This document shows, piece after piece, positions 11,086 through 21,316 of a stretch of DNA of 64,000 bases. The stretch covers positions 6,696,001-6,760,000 of the forward strand of contig NC_085109.1 in NCBI RefSeq assembly GCF_030269925.1, given 5' to 3'. The position numbers and the translations under genes were made by a program. The notes under the pieces are model-generated. The model worked only from the letters and a program-made list of their open reading frames with translations, was not told the DNA's origin and did no database searches. How positions within the stretch are numbered: the first letter of the stretch is position 1; each line of letters starts with the position of its first letter. This DNA is from Bombyx mori. Lineage: Eukaryota > Arthropoda > Insecta > Lepidoptera > Bombycidae.

Positions 11086-11275
11086 TTTATTGCTTAGATG
11101 GGTGGACGAGCTCACAGCCCACCTGGTGCTAAGTGGTTACTGGAGCCTATAGACATCTACAACGTATATGCGCCACCCACCTTGAGATATAAGTTCTAAA
11201 GTCTCAAGTATAGTTACAAGCAGTGCGGTGGTACCTACCCCTGCGGATTCACAAGAGGTCCTACCACCACCAGTA
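11086..11275 (-). mobile_element. Short-form SINE with internal deletion
   Basis: From the left: TTATTGCTTAGATGGGTGGACG, the tail to TATAGTTACAA, a jump to GCAGTGCGGTGGTACC, then CCTACCACCACCAGTA. About 65 bases of the middle are missing. The 5' end (right side) stops at CAGTA, the recurrent short-form start. Confidence 0.8.
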
Positions 11276-11885
11276 CACTAAAATAAAATATATATTAAGG
11301 CATTTTCGTATGAAAACAATATAAATAACAGTTTCCGTTTTAGTGGAAAGTGAATTTTTATTTGATGATGTAACCGCTTTCTGTCGGCGCCGGATTTTTG
11401 TTTTCATTTTGCAACCGGGTACCTCATTCAGCGCCTCGACCGCTTCACACTGCATTTTTCATTTGAGACCTGAATATGGCATTTCATAGCGGCACGTTGT
11501 TGTTTAGTATTTCCAGGCGGAAAAATCAACGTGCGCTTTACAGAAACTACTGTAATTCAATAGTTTTTCGGTATTAGTCGTATTACATTCAATGGTCTTA
11601 AATTATTATTTATTTAGGTTGTATTTACCAACGACTATAAAATTAACTTTATATGTAATTATTACACCGGTGAAGAGGTTTTGCTTATATCTTAACTGGT
11701 TGTTCAATTTTCCATATTTCAAATATTAGTAAATGTGACGGCCAATTGAAATGTCTATCAATCACAGCAGACTTTTAGCCCGCACAAGACGGTTGCCGGT
11801 CTATTGGTGTTAGGCAATCACAGAAATGTTCGCTTCTAACCTGAGCCATAACTTTAAATTTCCGACAACACCTGCATTCTTTTGT
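11276..11885. other. AT-rich spacer
   Basis: No gene or repeat recognised. The 64-codon minus-strand frame here starts near the SINE edge and has no similarity I can name. Confidence 0.45.
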
Positions 11886-12129
11886 TTTTTTTTTTGCTTA
11901 GATGGGTGGACGAGGTCACAGCCCACCTGGTGTTAACTGGTTACTGGAGCCCATAGACATCTACAATGTAAATGCGCCATCCACCTTGAGATATCAGTTC
12001 TAAGGTCTCAACTATAGTTACAACGGCTGCCCCGCCCTTCAAACCGAAAGGCATGACTACTTCACGGCAGAAATAGGCATATAGGTGGTATCTACCCGCG
12101 CAGACTCACAAGAGGTCCTACCACCAGTA
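11886..12129 (-). mobile_element. Short-form SINE
   Basis: A T-run and TTTGCTTAGATGGGTGGACG on the left, a full tail, and a right edge at GAGGTCCTACCACCAGTA. There is no tRNA head beyond this point. It is complete for the headless form. Confidence 0.85.
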
Positions 12130-12628
12130 ACCACAAGTTGCATAGAGAACTTTTGTTTTTCTCTTACATAGTTCGTTTAGTCACTAGATAGTTCTCTATT
12201 ACGTCGCTCACGGTCCTATTCATTGCAATTCGATTACTGTTGTGTGACATACGACATCGATTTCCGTAACGGTTTTTTGACGGGCCCACGTTTTTTCCTC
12301 GCGCCATGCTCAGTCGCCGAAACACGCGCCAAATGAAATGGGAAATAGAAGTTCGCTTCGATATTCTCATAGCACATCGCTTTTAGTCTTGTTATGAGTT
12401 ACGACACGGGCCGACGACGTTCCCCCGATAGATTACGAAACTTATAGCGCGTGTTACAATTTGTGTTGTAATACATTGTTATGAAAATTGGTTTATCGAA
12501 TCCGTTATGAGCAAAGAAATTCAGCTCGTCGCTTGCTCATAGAAGGAGCCGTAAATATTAAACGTGATATGCCTATTGTAGTCATCAAACTGAAAGGTAT
12601 AATTGCGTACGGAAGAAACAGGCAAAAA
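12130..12628. other. Spacer, mixed composition
   Basis: Moderately GC-rich around 12200-12470, with a short minus-strand frame of no recognisable type. No gene is called. Confidence 0.4.
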
Positions 12629-12675
12629 AAAATGTTTTTTTTTGCCCTTGTAGGCAGACGAGCATACGGTACATT
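12629..12675 (-). mobile_element. Bm1 SINE 3' end fragment
   Basis: TTTTTTTTTGCCCTTGTAGG and CAGACGAGCATACGGT are the reversed Bm1 3' end. It stops directly against the tRNA head of the next SINE, so that SINE has inserted beside or into it. Confidence 0.75.
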
Positions 12676-12681
12676 TCGAAG

Positions 12682-13115
12682 TCATCGTGACCTAAAGGAT
12701 AAGACGTCCGGTGCATTCGTATCTAGCGATGCACCGGTGTTCGAATCCCGCAGGCGGGTACCAATTTTTCTAATGAAATACGTACTTAACAAATGTTCAC
12801 GATTGACTTCCACGGTGAAGGAATAACATCGTGTAATAAAAATCAAACCCGCAAAATTATAATTTGCGTAATTACTGGTGGTAGGACCTCTTGTGAGTCC
12901 GCACAGGTAGGTACCACCGCCCCACCTATTTCTGCCGTGAAGCAGTAATGCGTTTCGGTTTGAAGGGTGGGGCAGCCGTTGTAACTATACTGAGACCTTA
13001 GAACTTATATCTCAAGGTGTGTGGCGCATTTACGCTGTAGATGTCTATGGGCTCCTGTAACCACTTAACACCAGGTGGGCTGTGAGCTCGTCCACACATC
13101 TAAGCAATAAAAAAA
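12682..13115 (+). mobile_element. Full-length tRNA-headed SINE (reference copy)
   Basis: The head GTCATCGTGACCTAAAGGAT carries box A, and GGTGTTCGAATCCCGCAGG carries box B, so it derives from a tRNA with RNA polymerase III control elements. A body follows (ATGAAATACGTACTTAACAA, CACGGTGAAGGAATAACATC, AAATTATAATTTGCGTAATT), then the tail from ACTGGTGGTAGGACC to CTAAGCAATAAAAAA. About 430 bases; non-coding and mobilised in trans by a LINE. Best preserved copy in the window, together with 39972-40411. Confidence 0.85.
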
Positions 13116-13123
13116 ATAAAAAT

Positions 13124-13207
13124 ACGGTCTGATGGTGAGTGGTTACCGTCGCCCATGGACTTCAGCAATGTCAGGGGCAGAGTCAAGCTGCTGCCTACCG
13201 ACCAAGC
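13124..13207 (-). mobile_element. Bm1 SINE fragment
   Basis: CTGATGGTGAGTGGTTACCG, CGCCCATGGACTTCAGCAATG and GCTGCCTACCG are the Bm1 core read in reverse; both ends are missing. Confidence 0.8.
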
Positions 13208-13424
13208 CGCTTCATGTTCGAATTAAGGGTTGGTTACCAGTTAGGTCGTTGGTTCGGAAGACATGCGAGTATGATAAAACCACGAAGGGTTGAACAGATA
13301 ATTATGAACGTCACCTAACTCTCTGAAAGCAGACACTACACTCATGTAGTGCTCTAAAGCATACACTGTACTTGAGGATTTCCAGAGGTCTTTTGCGTCG
13401 ATGTGATATACATTTTAAGTCTGA

Positions 13425-13620
13425 AGGAATACGACACGCTTGGTACAGCGACTATTCTAGAGTTCGAATCCAACAGGCTGGTACCGTGTTTATGGAAATA
13501 CGTACCTAATACATTTTCAAGATCGGCTTCGGTGATTAATGAGTAACATAACTTAATAAAAATTAAGCCTGCTATATTTATAAAATTACGTTGTTACTGA
13601 TGAAATTATATAGGTATTGT
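13425..13620 (+). mobile_element. Degenerate tRNA-headed SINE, 5' half
   Basis: A worn box B (AGAGTTCGAATCCAACAGG), then GTACCGTGTTTATGGAAATACG, CGGTGATTAATGAGTAACATA and AAATTACGTTGTTACTGATG follow the order of the SINE head and body. The tail is absent after 13620. Confidence 0.6.
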
Positions 13621-13986
13621 GTGCCGAGAAGAGGAGTATAGAATATCTATTATTCAATACATAATAATTATAAAACTTGGGGCAAATAAAATAAGGTTAT
13701 GTGGCTCCAAAATCGATTTCCTTATTAGTACTATGGGAACCAGAGATACTTAGGTATGTGTAAACATATACCCATTTAGATATTAAACAATGACCTTATG
13801 TTTCACGGGTATGTAATAGAATTTAAACAACTTTCGTTAAAGTAAGTGATAGCATTTGCATTGTTTTGTCTATAGGTTCTGATAACCAAGTCAGTTCTGA
13901 GTTTCGTCTACCCACCCAACTTGCTCAATAAATATCATTTAGTCCTTAAAAAGTGGAGGTTAATGTTTGACATAAATATTTATATA
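13621..13986. other. AT-rich spacer
   Basis: No gene or repeat recognised. Confidence 0.5.
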
Positions 13987-14276
13987 CTAGCTGACCCGGC
14001 AGACTTCGTAGTGCCTCAATCGATAAATAAAAGACCTAAACTTTTGTTTAAAATAAACTTAAAACAAACAAAAGGAATCCGTCCGACGGGGGACATATCA
14101 AAGGAAAAACAGAATTGTTATTTTTATTTAATTCCGAGCATTTTCATATTTATCTACCTTTTAAACCTTCTCTAGACTTCCACAAATAATTCAAGACCAA
14201 AATTAGCCAAATCGGTCCAGCCGTTCTAGAGTTTTAGCGAGACTAACGAACAGCAATTCATTTTTATATATAGAGA
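13987..14276 (-). mobile_element. Helitron-like element, family 2
   Basis: CTAGCTGACCCGGCAGACTT on the left is the reversed 3' end and ATTTTTATATATAGAGA on the right is the reversed 5' end. The body matches 5434-5726. An 84-codon frame through it is shared with the copy at 47385 and reflects repeat identity, not a gene. Confidence 0.65.
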
Positions 14277-14724
14277 TGATTTTTTTGGCACAGATTTTTC
14301 CGCATAATGTCTGCATAAAGCTAGTCTATTCTGTCATCAAGGTTTAATGCTAGCCCATTGTGTTTAGTTTCCTGGCATAGAACTGACATTATAAAACGTC
14401 CCACTGGCCCCGATGTGTTCTAGCCAAAAACGTCGCTTAATACCCGAGGTCACGGAGTAACAACTGGGCCGTTACTTGGTTGAATTCGCTAAAATCGTGA
14501 TGGCTTGACCTGAATTATTCGGTTAATCCGGACAGGCTTTAATTGTGCCATTATTCGAATCTCGTTCACGTTACCCGAAACTTTGAGAACCGCTCGCAAG
14601 ATCGTTTGATCTTCTTTTTTTTTAAAACACAATTACGAGTAAGTATCGAGTGCCGCCTTATCTAAGAATTTGTGTTACGAATATTCGAACGAAATGTTTT
14701 ATTTAATGTTTTTGCAGACAATTT
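14277..14724. other. Spacer
   Basis: No gene or repeat recognised. It is slightly GC-richer at 14390-14600. Confidence 0.45.
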
Positions 14725-14930
14725 TTTATTGGTAATAGGACCTCTTGTAAGTACGCACGGGTAGGACCAGGTAGCAGTAATGCGTTTCGGTTTGTAACTA
14801 TACTGAGACCTTAGTAATTATATCTCAAGGTGGGTGGCGCATTTACGTTGTAGATGTCTATGGGCTCCAGTAACCACGTAACAATGAGGTGGGCTGTGAG
14901 CTCGTGCATCTAGCTAAGCAATAAAAAAAG
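14725..14930 (+). mobile_element. SINE tail copy with internal gaps
   Basis: Begins near ATTGGTAATAGGACCTCTTG and shows GCAGTAATGCGTTTCGG, GGTGGGTGGCGCATTTACG, TGAGGTGGGCTGTGAGC and AAGCAATAAAAAA. Several short internal deletions. Confidence 0.75.
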
Positions 14931-15212
14931 TCGCAAGTTTAATTCGTACGTCATATTTTATGACCGAAATTAAGATTCGAACCAAAGAATGGCCTTCGCA
15001 AAATCACACGCATCATAACATCTTAATAGATATGAGTTAACATGTCTTACTAATTTTCGAGTGTGCTCACTAGAAGTCTGAGGCAGCAATCACGTGTCTA
15101 GTTTAAAATAGTTCAAGAGCCTTAAGTTTGGAAACTTGCGAGTTTTCGATGGCGTCGTCAATTAGTGCGTACGGCGTGCGCTAAGTTAATTTTCAAACGA
15201 GACATTAGGGCT

Positions 15213-15480
15213 GTGTGGTTATTCGTGTGGGTGGCACCGCGAGTCTGGTTGTAGTGTTGCCTCCTACTCTGACCGGGTTCTGACCCCGAGCGGAGATCGG
15301 ACATCGGGTGTAAGAGAGGGGAGTCGCTTAGTGCGGTAGGGCCTTAAAACTCCTTGGGGCCGCGGTCTGCTTCCAACATCAGCAGATCGTCAAGTCCCAC
15401 ATATCCCCTTAGGCGCGGGGACCTCGTAGGAGATTCGGCTCCCGGCCCAAAAGAAAAAAAAAAGTGTGGTTATTCGTGTG
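15213..15480 (+). mobile_element. 5'-truncated non-LTR retrotransposon end with 17-bp target duplication
   Basis: A GC-rich segment (15230-15463) ending CGGCTCCCGGCCC plus an A-rich tail is flanked by perfect copies of GTGTGGTTATTCGTGTG at 15213-15229 and 15464-15480. This is the signature of target-primed reverse transcription. No recognisable coding region remains. The same CCCGGCCC-plus-A ending occurs at 18060, which suggests a related family. Confidence 0.85.
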
Positions 15481-16299
15481 TCATAACTGACTTGTATTAG
15501 AGAAGTCGCATATTCGAGATTAAGCACGCACCATCACATTTTTATGTTTAGTTCGAATACGTTAATGTGTGATTAGGGAATTTTTATAGTATTGTTTTAA
15601 TTCGCTAAGATGACGATTCAGGGTTCATTTGAATGTTAAGCATTTATAGAGAAACACTACCGCACTGACGCTGCTTATTAAGTGTCATTACTGTTGTTTT
15701 GGTAAAAATGGAACGTATAAAAAGAGTGTGAAACGAAGCGTTAAGATAAAGAAAGAAAGAATAAAAGAGAAAAGTAAGATGGCGAGAACGATTGAGTGAG
15801 CAAGACGTGAAGAAAAGTTTTCAGTTAAATATTTTATTATAATAATAGTAGAGAAGATTTGGGAAGAGAACAATAAAACTGCAATAGTGAAATAGTTTTA
15901 GTTAATCCACCACGATCCCAATTCTACATTACTTTTAAAGAACGATTGTCCTACTACTCAAATTGGTAAGATTCTATTCAAATTTCCCTACAGTAATAGC
16001 CAGAACGGTATCCATTCATCAACAACCCCTTATCTCATCCGACTAATATAGTATTATGAATCTTATAAGGACTTTAGGGAAAGGAGACACAGTGGCAAAA
16101 TCATGTACATCACAGTCGCATTTGCCTGGCTGTGTACATCTTCAAAACGTTATCTTGATCTTCATACTTTTCCCGAAATTTATAAATTAAATTGTAACCG
16201 GCATTTAGTAATACAATAAATAAGCAGTTGTAATTCGTAATACGTGACCAAATTAAATATTTTCGATTTGATAGGACATTTATTTTGCATCTACTAGGG
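15481..16299. other. Spacer, purine-rich in part
   Basis: A purine-rich run (AAAGAAAGAAAGAATAAAAG) lies near 15750. No gene or named repeat was seen. Confidence 0.45.
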
Positions 16300-16835
16300 C
16301 TGTGTGGTGTCTCGAATATCTGCACATCATCTTCCCGTAGCCGCCCTAAAAGGCGACTAAGGAATTCACCGAAGACCGGGCAGCAGCGTACTCTGGGCAT
16401 ACCTTGGTGTACCAGCGTACTACGATCGCCAATCGGTATTTACTGGGCACTTATTGTCAGGCCACTGCCGCTTACTATTTTCCCGATCCTGCGGACCAAA
16501 TGTTAAACAGTCAACGTCGCCCAAAACACGTCATTTCGGATCTTCCCGATCCACTAACGGTGCTTTTAGGTACCCTAAGCACCGGTCATCGTTCTCGTCG
16601 AACCCGTCGCTTGCGGCGAAGGGCTCGGCGAGTAAATTAACCCACAGACACAGCCCACTACTGAGTGGAGGATCTTCTCGGTGGGCTGCGCTTTCGATCC
16701 GGTGGTAGATTCTGCGATGCACCGTTCTTGCTAGTGTTGGTGTTAGCAACGACGTGAGATTTGAGCCCCGTGAGCTCTTGTTCAGGTTACGCTGAAATGG
16801 TCTCTCAATACCATTAGCTTAGGTAGGAAAAAAAA
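16300..16835 (+). mobile_element. 5'-truncated Jockey LINE copy
   Basis: The reading frame ending at 16640 matches the last 55 or so residues of the Jockey ORF2 at 24910-27798 (FPDPADQM, RRPKHVISD, RRTRRLRRRARRVN). The 3' UTR (GACACAGCCCACT, GATCCGGTGGTAGATTCTGC, TAGCTTAGGTAGG) and an A-run follow. Upstream of about 16440 the similarity fades, so the 5' junction is unresolved and the 16300-16440 stretch may belong to another element. Overlapping frames at 16285-16749 are shadows of this copy. Confidence 0.75.
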
Positions 16836-17101
16836 GCTCACTATTGTGGCCGGAAACCGTCATGCCGTCGAGTTTGAGAGAAGTGACAGTCGGTAAACAA
16901 TACCATTGAGACGTCGACCTCATATCTGTAAGTGGGTGACGGTATTCTCTGACTGATTTGATGAGCAGTAGCTAGCGACTGTAACTATTGCGCCGAGGGA
17001 CTATTCAATCTCTGGTATCTACAACACAGGGAATCCTAATTTGGGACCGCATGACCGTGTGTGATGTGTTCCCAGTTATTATTATTATTATTATTATTAT
17101 T
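16836..17101 (+). mobile_element. LINE 3' end with (TTA)n tail
   Basis: GC-rich sequence ending GTGATGTGTTCCCAG is followed by about nine TTA units. A trinucleotide tail on an otherwise unrepeated GC-rich block is typical of several non-LTR clades. It abuts the Jockey tail directly. No domain is recognisable. Confidence 0.55.
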
Positions 17102-17662
17102 CACATTGTGATTTTATGAGCTGCAATAAACACTTAAAACCTGGACAGCTCATTCATTCGATGAATGCAAGAAACAAAAACCTTTTCACTAATTCTCAAC
17201 TGAAATATAATGGAATTTAAATATTTTCAGCCTCGCCCTTTTATTATATTGCCAATGTAATGTGTGTTTAGCTACGATCGTTTAACTACTGGGTGTGTGT
17301 TAATTTAATGGCTTGTAAATAAGTACTTAGCGAAATATATTGAGGCACAAACAGTTAATTGGTGCTTAGTATAACTCCTTTTAGGTAACATATTCTGCCA
17401 TTGACTTCGTTTAAAGGTAATCGAAGTAGGTATTTTGATAATGTAGTCGTTATTATGTTCAGTTTTTGTGAATTTTAAATTTAGTATTAAAACTAGTTTT
17501 AAAAGCTTAATTTCGCGTTCTGTATTGTCACTAAATCGTTATAAAGAGTCGTGTGCTCACGGAAACTGTAAAGAATTCAACACGTCATAAATAATATAAT
17601 GACAAGAAAAACGCGAAATTAAACCATCAAAGTAGTTTTAATTCTATTTTAATGTTTATATT
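17102..17662. other. AT-rich spacer
   Basis: No gene or repeat recognised. Confidence 0.5.
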
Positions 17663-17709
17663 CACAAAATCTTCGATCAACAGTAGTATTATTGATCGAA
17701 GCACAAAAT
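17663..17709. mobile_element. 31-bp minimal element or footprint of the CTTCGATCAA family
   Basis: CACAAAAT at 17663-17670 and 17702-17709 flank a 31-bp segment that starts CTTCGATCAA and ends TTGATCGAAG, a perfect 10-bp inverted pair. Its right 20 bases match the end of the larger element at 19591-20355. It is either a miniature copy made of little more than the two termini, or what remains after imprecise excision. Confidence 0.7.
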
Positions 17710-17902
17710 AAATGAATTAATAATTCGAAAGGTAAATACGATGATATGCGAAAAATCGAAAAAAAAATTTTTTTACTCATTTTAATGAATTAAATGTAAT
17801 TTAACAACTTTTTTTTACTTTACTGTCTCATCAGCATCGCGTGCTCAAAAAATTAAACTAGAAAGCATTAGGTAAATAAATACAAGTTCATCGGTTCATA
17901 TA

Positions 17903-18087
17903 GGCGGGTGGCGTCTGAATCAAGGCGGGTAAGTTCAATGACCCCGCTAATAACTTCCGCGTACCTGGTGACGGGCGTCAGCTAGACTTTAAGCAATCAC
18001 AAACAAATCTGCGCCGCTGAACTTATGCCTTGAAATCAGTTGGTGCAAGGATTTTATTTCCCGGCCCGAAAAAAAAAGAAAAGAAAA
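17903..18087 (+). mobile_element. Truncated retroelement end with A-rich tail
   Basis: GC-rich GGCGGGTGGCGTCTGAATC to TTATTTCCCGGCCCG, then AAAAAAAAAGAAAAGAAAA. The CCCGGCCC ending resembles 15213-15480. No clear target duplication and no coding. Confidence 0.5.
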
Positions 18088-18479
18088 CGTTTATATTTGA
18101 CAAATAATACGAGATGAACAGCTGAGAGAGGGCTGTGATAGTTTTTGACAATAAACCCTTAATGATGTTCAAACTTATAATTTAAATTAATTAAGTCGAA
18201 TTTCGACTACCGAACGACCACTAGTTATGATAAATGCACTAGATTGAGACACTGTTTTAACATCACATGAACATTCAGTCAGGACCTAATGCATAGAATG
18301 CGATTGATTATTCTCAGCTGAAAAATACTTTTAAAGTTGCGAGTAATTTTGACTCATCACTTATAACGCAATCATATAAATATGTAATATAAAAATACAG
18401 GTTTGCAATATTTACATCAATATAAATTATTCTAGTGAACATTACAAAATGACGGTTGAATTATTGTATCTTTATTGGC
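18088..18479. other. AT-rich spacer
   Basis: No gene or repeat recognised. Confidence 0.5.
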
Positions 18480-19570
18480 CTACCTGACTTCGATCAATAA
18501 TACTACTAGATTAAAGATCAGGAACAAAAATAAGACGCTCCAGTGGCCACGTTTGCGGACACGAAAACATCTTCATTTCTTAGAAAAAAGTTTAATAATG
18601 TTAACGACTTCAGTTTATTCTAAACCTTAATACTTAAACATAAAGTTTAATTACCATTGCAAAATATATGTATTTAGGTCCTTTCGTCAGAAAAAGAATA
18701 TTATGGAATAAATTTAAAATGTCACTTGAACATAAAAAGACATATACAACAAATAGGTGATAAAAAATAAAATTGAATAAAGTAAAAAAAATATGAAAGG
18801 AAACACGATACATGTTTTCCACGTATTCTTTATACAGAAGTAATTAAAACAATAATGTAGGTTTAATTACCTTTAAACAGATTCAGTTTGTTATAAAGCT
18901 GTCTTTTAGAAGTCATTTTTATATGAGCGGTTTCTTTTTTACAAATATAATGTAATCTTATATCAATGAATTTTTCTATAATCAGTTTAATTTAGGCTTA
19001 TTTTATGGCTGTGTTCGTTTCCCCCAGAAAACAAATCCTTTTCAGCATATACGCTTAAAATATTTACACATACATATAAAGTTTTTTTAATACTTTTTTG
19101 CATTGATTTGCCACCATCATTGAACAATTCTAGAATTTTTATAAGGGTTCTATATTTCTTCTCCTCTTTCTTTCGCGACAATATATATCCATTGTGTACA
19201 GCGACAAGGGGCTGCTAGGAAATCTACAAACAAAAATAACATTATAAAATAACAAAACTACTCTATGCATTCCCTGTTCAAGAATTGGTGATGTTTGTTA
19301 CAATAGTTGGTGCCTTGTTGCAAACATTGGCCAAACAATTACAATATTCGTAAATTGTGTTTTATTTACAATATAATTGTGTTTATTATTTTATGAAAAA
19401 CACTTAATAATATAAATTTACCAAAAAAGATATTCCTTCCAAAACCTTGGTGTTACGGTGGTTTTTTACTCAGTTTTTGAACGCGCATTGCAGCGTTTTG
19501 ACGTCTTAGTGTTGGCTATGATTGGACCATACTAATTTGAAATAAGACCACAAATTTATTTGCTACCTGA
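18480..19570. mobile_element. CTTCGATCAA-family DNA element, left copy
   Basis: Starts CTTCGATCAATAATACTACT at 18488, and CTACCTGA occurs on both sides (18480-18487 and 19563-19570). Its first 400 bases (18488-18890) recur in reverse complement in the right copy. The segment 18891-19525 is unique to this copy and holds a 64-codon minus-strand frame without recognised similarity. The right end stops in the middle of an ACCACAAATTTATTTGTGGT palindrome and lacks the terminal GATCGAAG. No transposase found; superfamily undetermined (8-bp duplications occur in hAT, P and others). Confidence 0.65.
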
Positions 19571-19582
19571 TGATAATTTACC

Positions 19583-20363
19583 GTCGTCACCTTCGATCAA
19601 TAATACTACTAGATTCGCGATTAGCGCTTCAAAAACGGCCCGAAAAATAAGACCACAAATAAATTTGTGGTCTTATTTCAAATTAGTATGGTTCTAACTG
19701 AATCTGTTTAAAGGTAATTAAACCTACATTATTGTTTTAATTACTTCTGTATAAAGAATACGTGGAAAACATGTATCGTGTTTCCTTTCATATTTTTTTT
19801 ACTTTATTCAATTTTATTTTTTATCACCTATTTGTTGTATAAGCGGCAATGTAAAATATTATCTACTACTTTTTTGAATCGGTCAAAAATAGTTGCGACC
19901 ATACAAAACAAACCTAAAACCAATATGTATATTCTGCAACTCTATGTCTTTCAATACTTACTGTGTTCTGAGCATTGAAATGTAATACCAAGAACTACAT
20001 CTAGTTCCACAATACAATAAGCACGAAATTTTAAACAAATATTTTTAACCTTATAAATTAGGCTTTAAGTATCATTTTAGAATAAATATTTTTGTACTGA
20101 TGTCTTTTTATGTTCAAGTGACATTTTAAATTTATTCCATAATATTCTTTTTCTGACGAAAGGACCTAAATACATATATTTTGCAATGGTAATTAAACTT
20201 TATGTTTAAGTATTAAGGTTTAGAATAAACTGAAGTCGTTAACATTATTAAACTTTTTTCTAAGAAATGAAGATGTTTTCGTGTCCGCAAACGTGGCCAC
20301 TGGAGCGTCTTATTTTTGTTCCTGATCTTTAATCTAGTAGTATTATTGATCGAAGGTCGTCAC
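19583..20363. mobile_element. CTTCGATCAA-family DNA element, right copy (inverted)
   Basis: The element at 19591-20355 begins CTTCGATCAATAATACTACT and ends AGTAGTATTATTGATCGAAG, giving terminal inverted repeats of about 25 bp. GTCGTCAC flanks it on both sides (19583-19590 and 20356-20363). Most of it is the reverse complement of the left copy. It has about 260 bp (19841-20100) absent from the left copy and lacks the left copy's unique block, so the two are different internal deletion derivatives. The 66-codon frame at 19778-19978 is not recognisable. Confidence 0.8.
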
Positions 20364-20560
20364 AGTCACCGTCGGTCATAGACATTAGCAATGCCAAGGG
20401 CAGAGCTAATCCGATACGGCTTCCACAATAGCGCTAACCGAAATATTCAGAAATGTAATAAAGGCGACTTACATTTGACAAATTAAACTGACTTTTTTAT
20501 TGCTTTTGTAGGAAGACAAGCATATGGTCCATTTCAAATGTTAAAGTTTTAATGTGTACT
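20364..20560 (-). mobile_element. Two Bm1 SINE fragments
   Basis: GTCACCGTCGGTCATAGACAT and AGCAATGCCAAGGGCAGAGC (about 20366-20420), then TTTATTGCTTTTGTAGGAAG and CAAGCATATGGTCCATTTC (about 20507-20545), are the Bm1 core and 3' end read in reverse. They are separated and diverged. Confidence 0.6.
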
Positions 20561-20982
20561 TTACTTAGTCATGCAAAAACGGCTTAACGGATTAAGGGCA
20601 AGGAAGGAAGGAAGGCAAAATTCGCAGAACCATATTTTATAACCGTAATTAAACACATACGACTCTTTTTATCATAATAGATGATCCGGGTAACGCCGGT
20701 TATATCTGTTAAAATAAATATGATAGCGTGTTCGCTTATTCGGGATTTTACGTAATAATTCATCTACAACTCACATTTCATGATTTTATCTGAATTACTT
20801 TACGCGAGCCAAACCATAGAGCGCGTCTGGTAATTAAAAACGAAAAATTCTAACATTTTTTCTTGTCAAGCTAAACACTAATCACAACGCATGATATCAA
20901 CTATGGTTAATCTTATATATGTAATGAGGTTAGCTCGTCGTTTATTTTGGCCCCAAATGACATCATCTGAAATGAAGCTTTT
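20561..20982. other. Spacer
   Basis: A (GGAA)n-like GGAAGGAAGGAAGG run is near 20602 and ATGATCCGGGTAACGCC near 20680 could be a worn repeat end. No gene was seen. Confidence 0.4.
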
Positions 20983-21316
20983 TTTTTTTTTTATTGCTTA
21001 GATGTGTGGACGAGCTCACAGCCCACCTGATGTTAAGTGGTTACTGGAGCCCATAGACATCTATAACGTAAATGCGCCACACACTTTGAGATATAGTTCT
21101 AGGGTCTCAGTATAGTCAGAACGGCTTCCCCACCCTTCAAACCGAAACGCATTACTGCTTCACGGCAGAAATAGGCGGGGCGGTGCTACCTACCCGTGCG
21201 GACTCACAAGTACGTATTTCATTAGAAAAATTGGTACCCGCCAGCGGGATTCGAACACCGGTGCATCGCTCGATACGAATGCACCGGACGTTTTATCCTT
21301 TAGGCCACGACGACTC
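20983..21316 (-). mobile_element. tRNA-headed SINE with middle deletion
   Basis: Reversed tail from TTTATTGCTTAGATGTGTGG to GGACTCACAAG, then a jump to TACGTATTTCATTAGAAAAA and on to the head (GGGATTCGAACACCGGTGC box B; TTTATCCTTTAGGCCACGACG box A). About 100 bases of the body are missing between them. Confidence 0.85.

Noticed and set aside
12682..12770. A functional tRNA gene
   Set aside because: Box A and box B are present, but the sequence is the head of a repeated SINE and continues into its body; the same holds for 40310-40411, 21230-21316 and 53540-53585.
16285..16749. Four overlapping 72-96 codon frames
   Set aside because: Only the frame ending at 16640 matches the Jockey ORF2 C-terminus; the rest are shadows of the truncated copy.
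18488..20355. A single foldback transposon with long inverted arms
   Set aside because: Each half has its own, different 8-bp direct repeat, so two inverted copies explain the pattern better.
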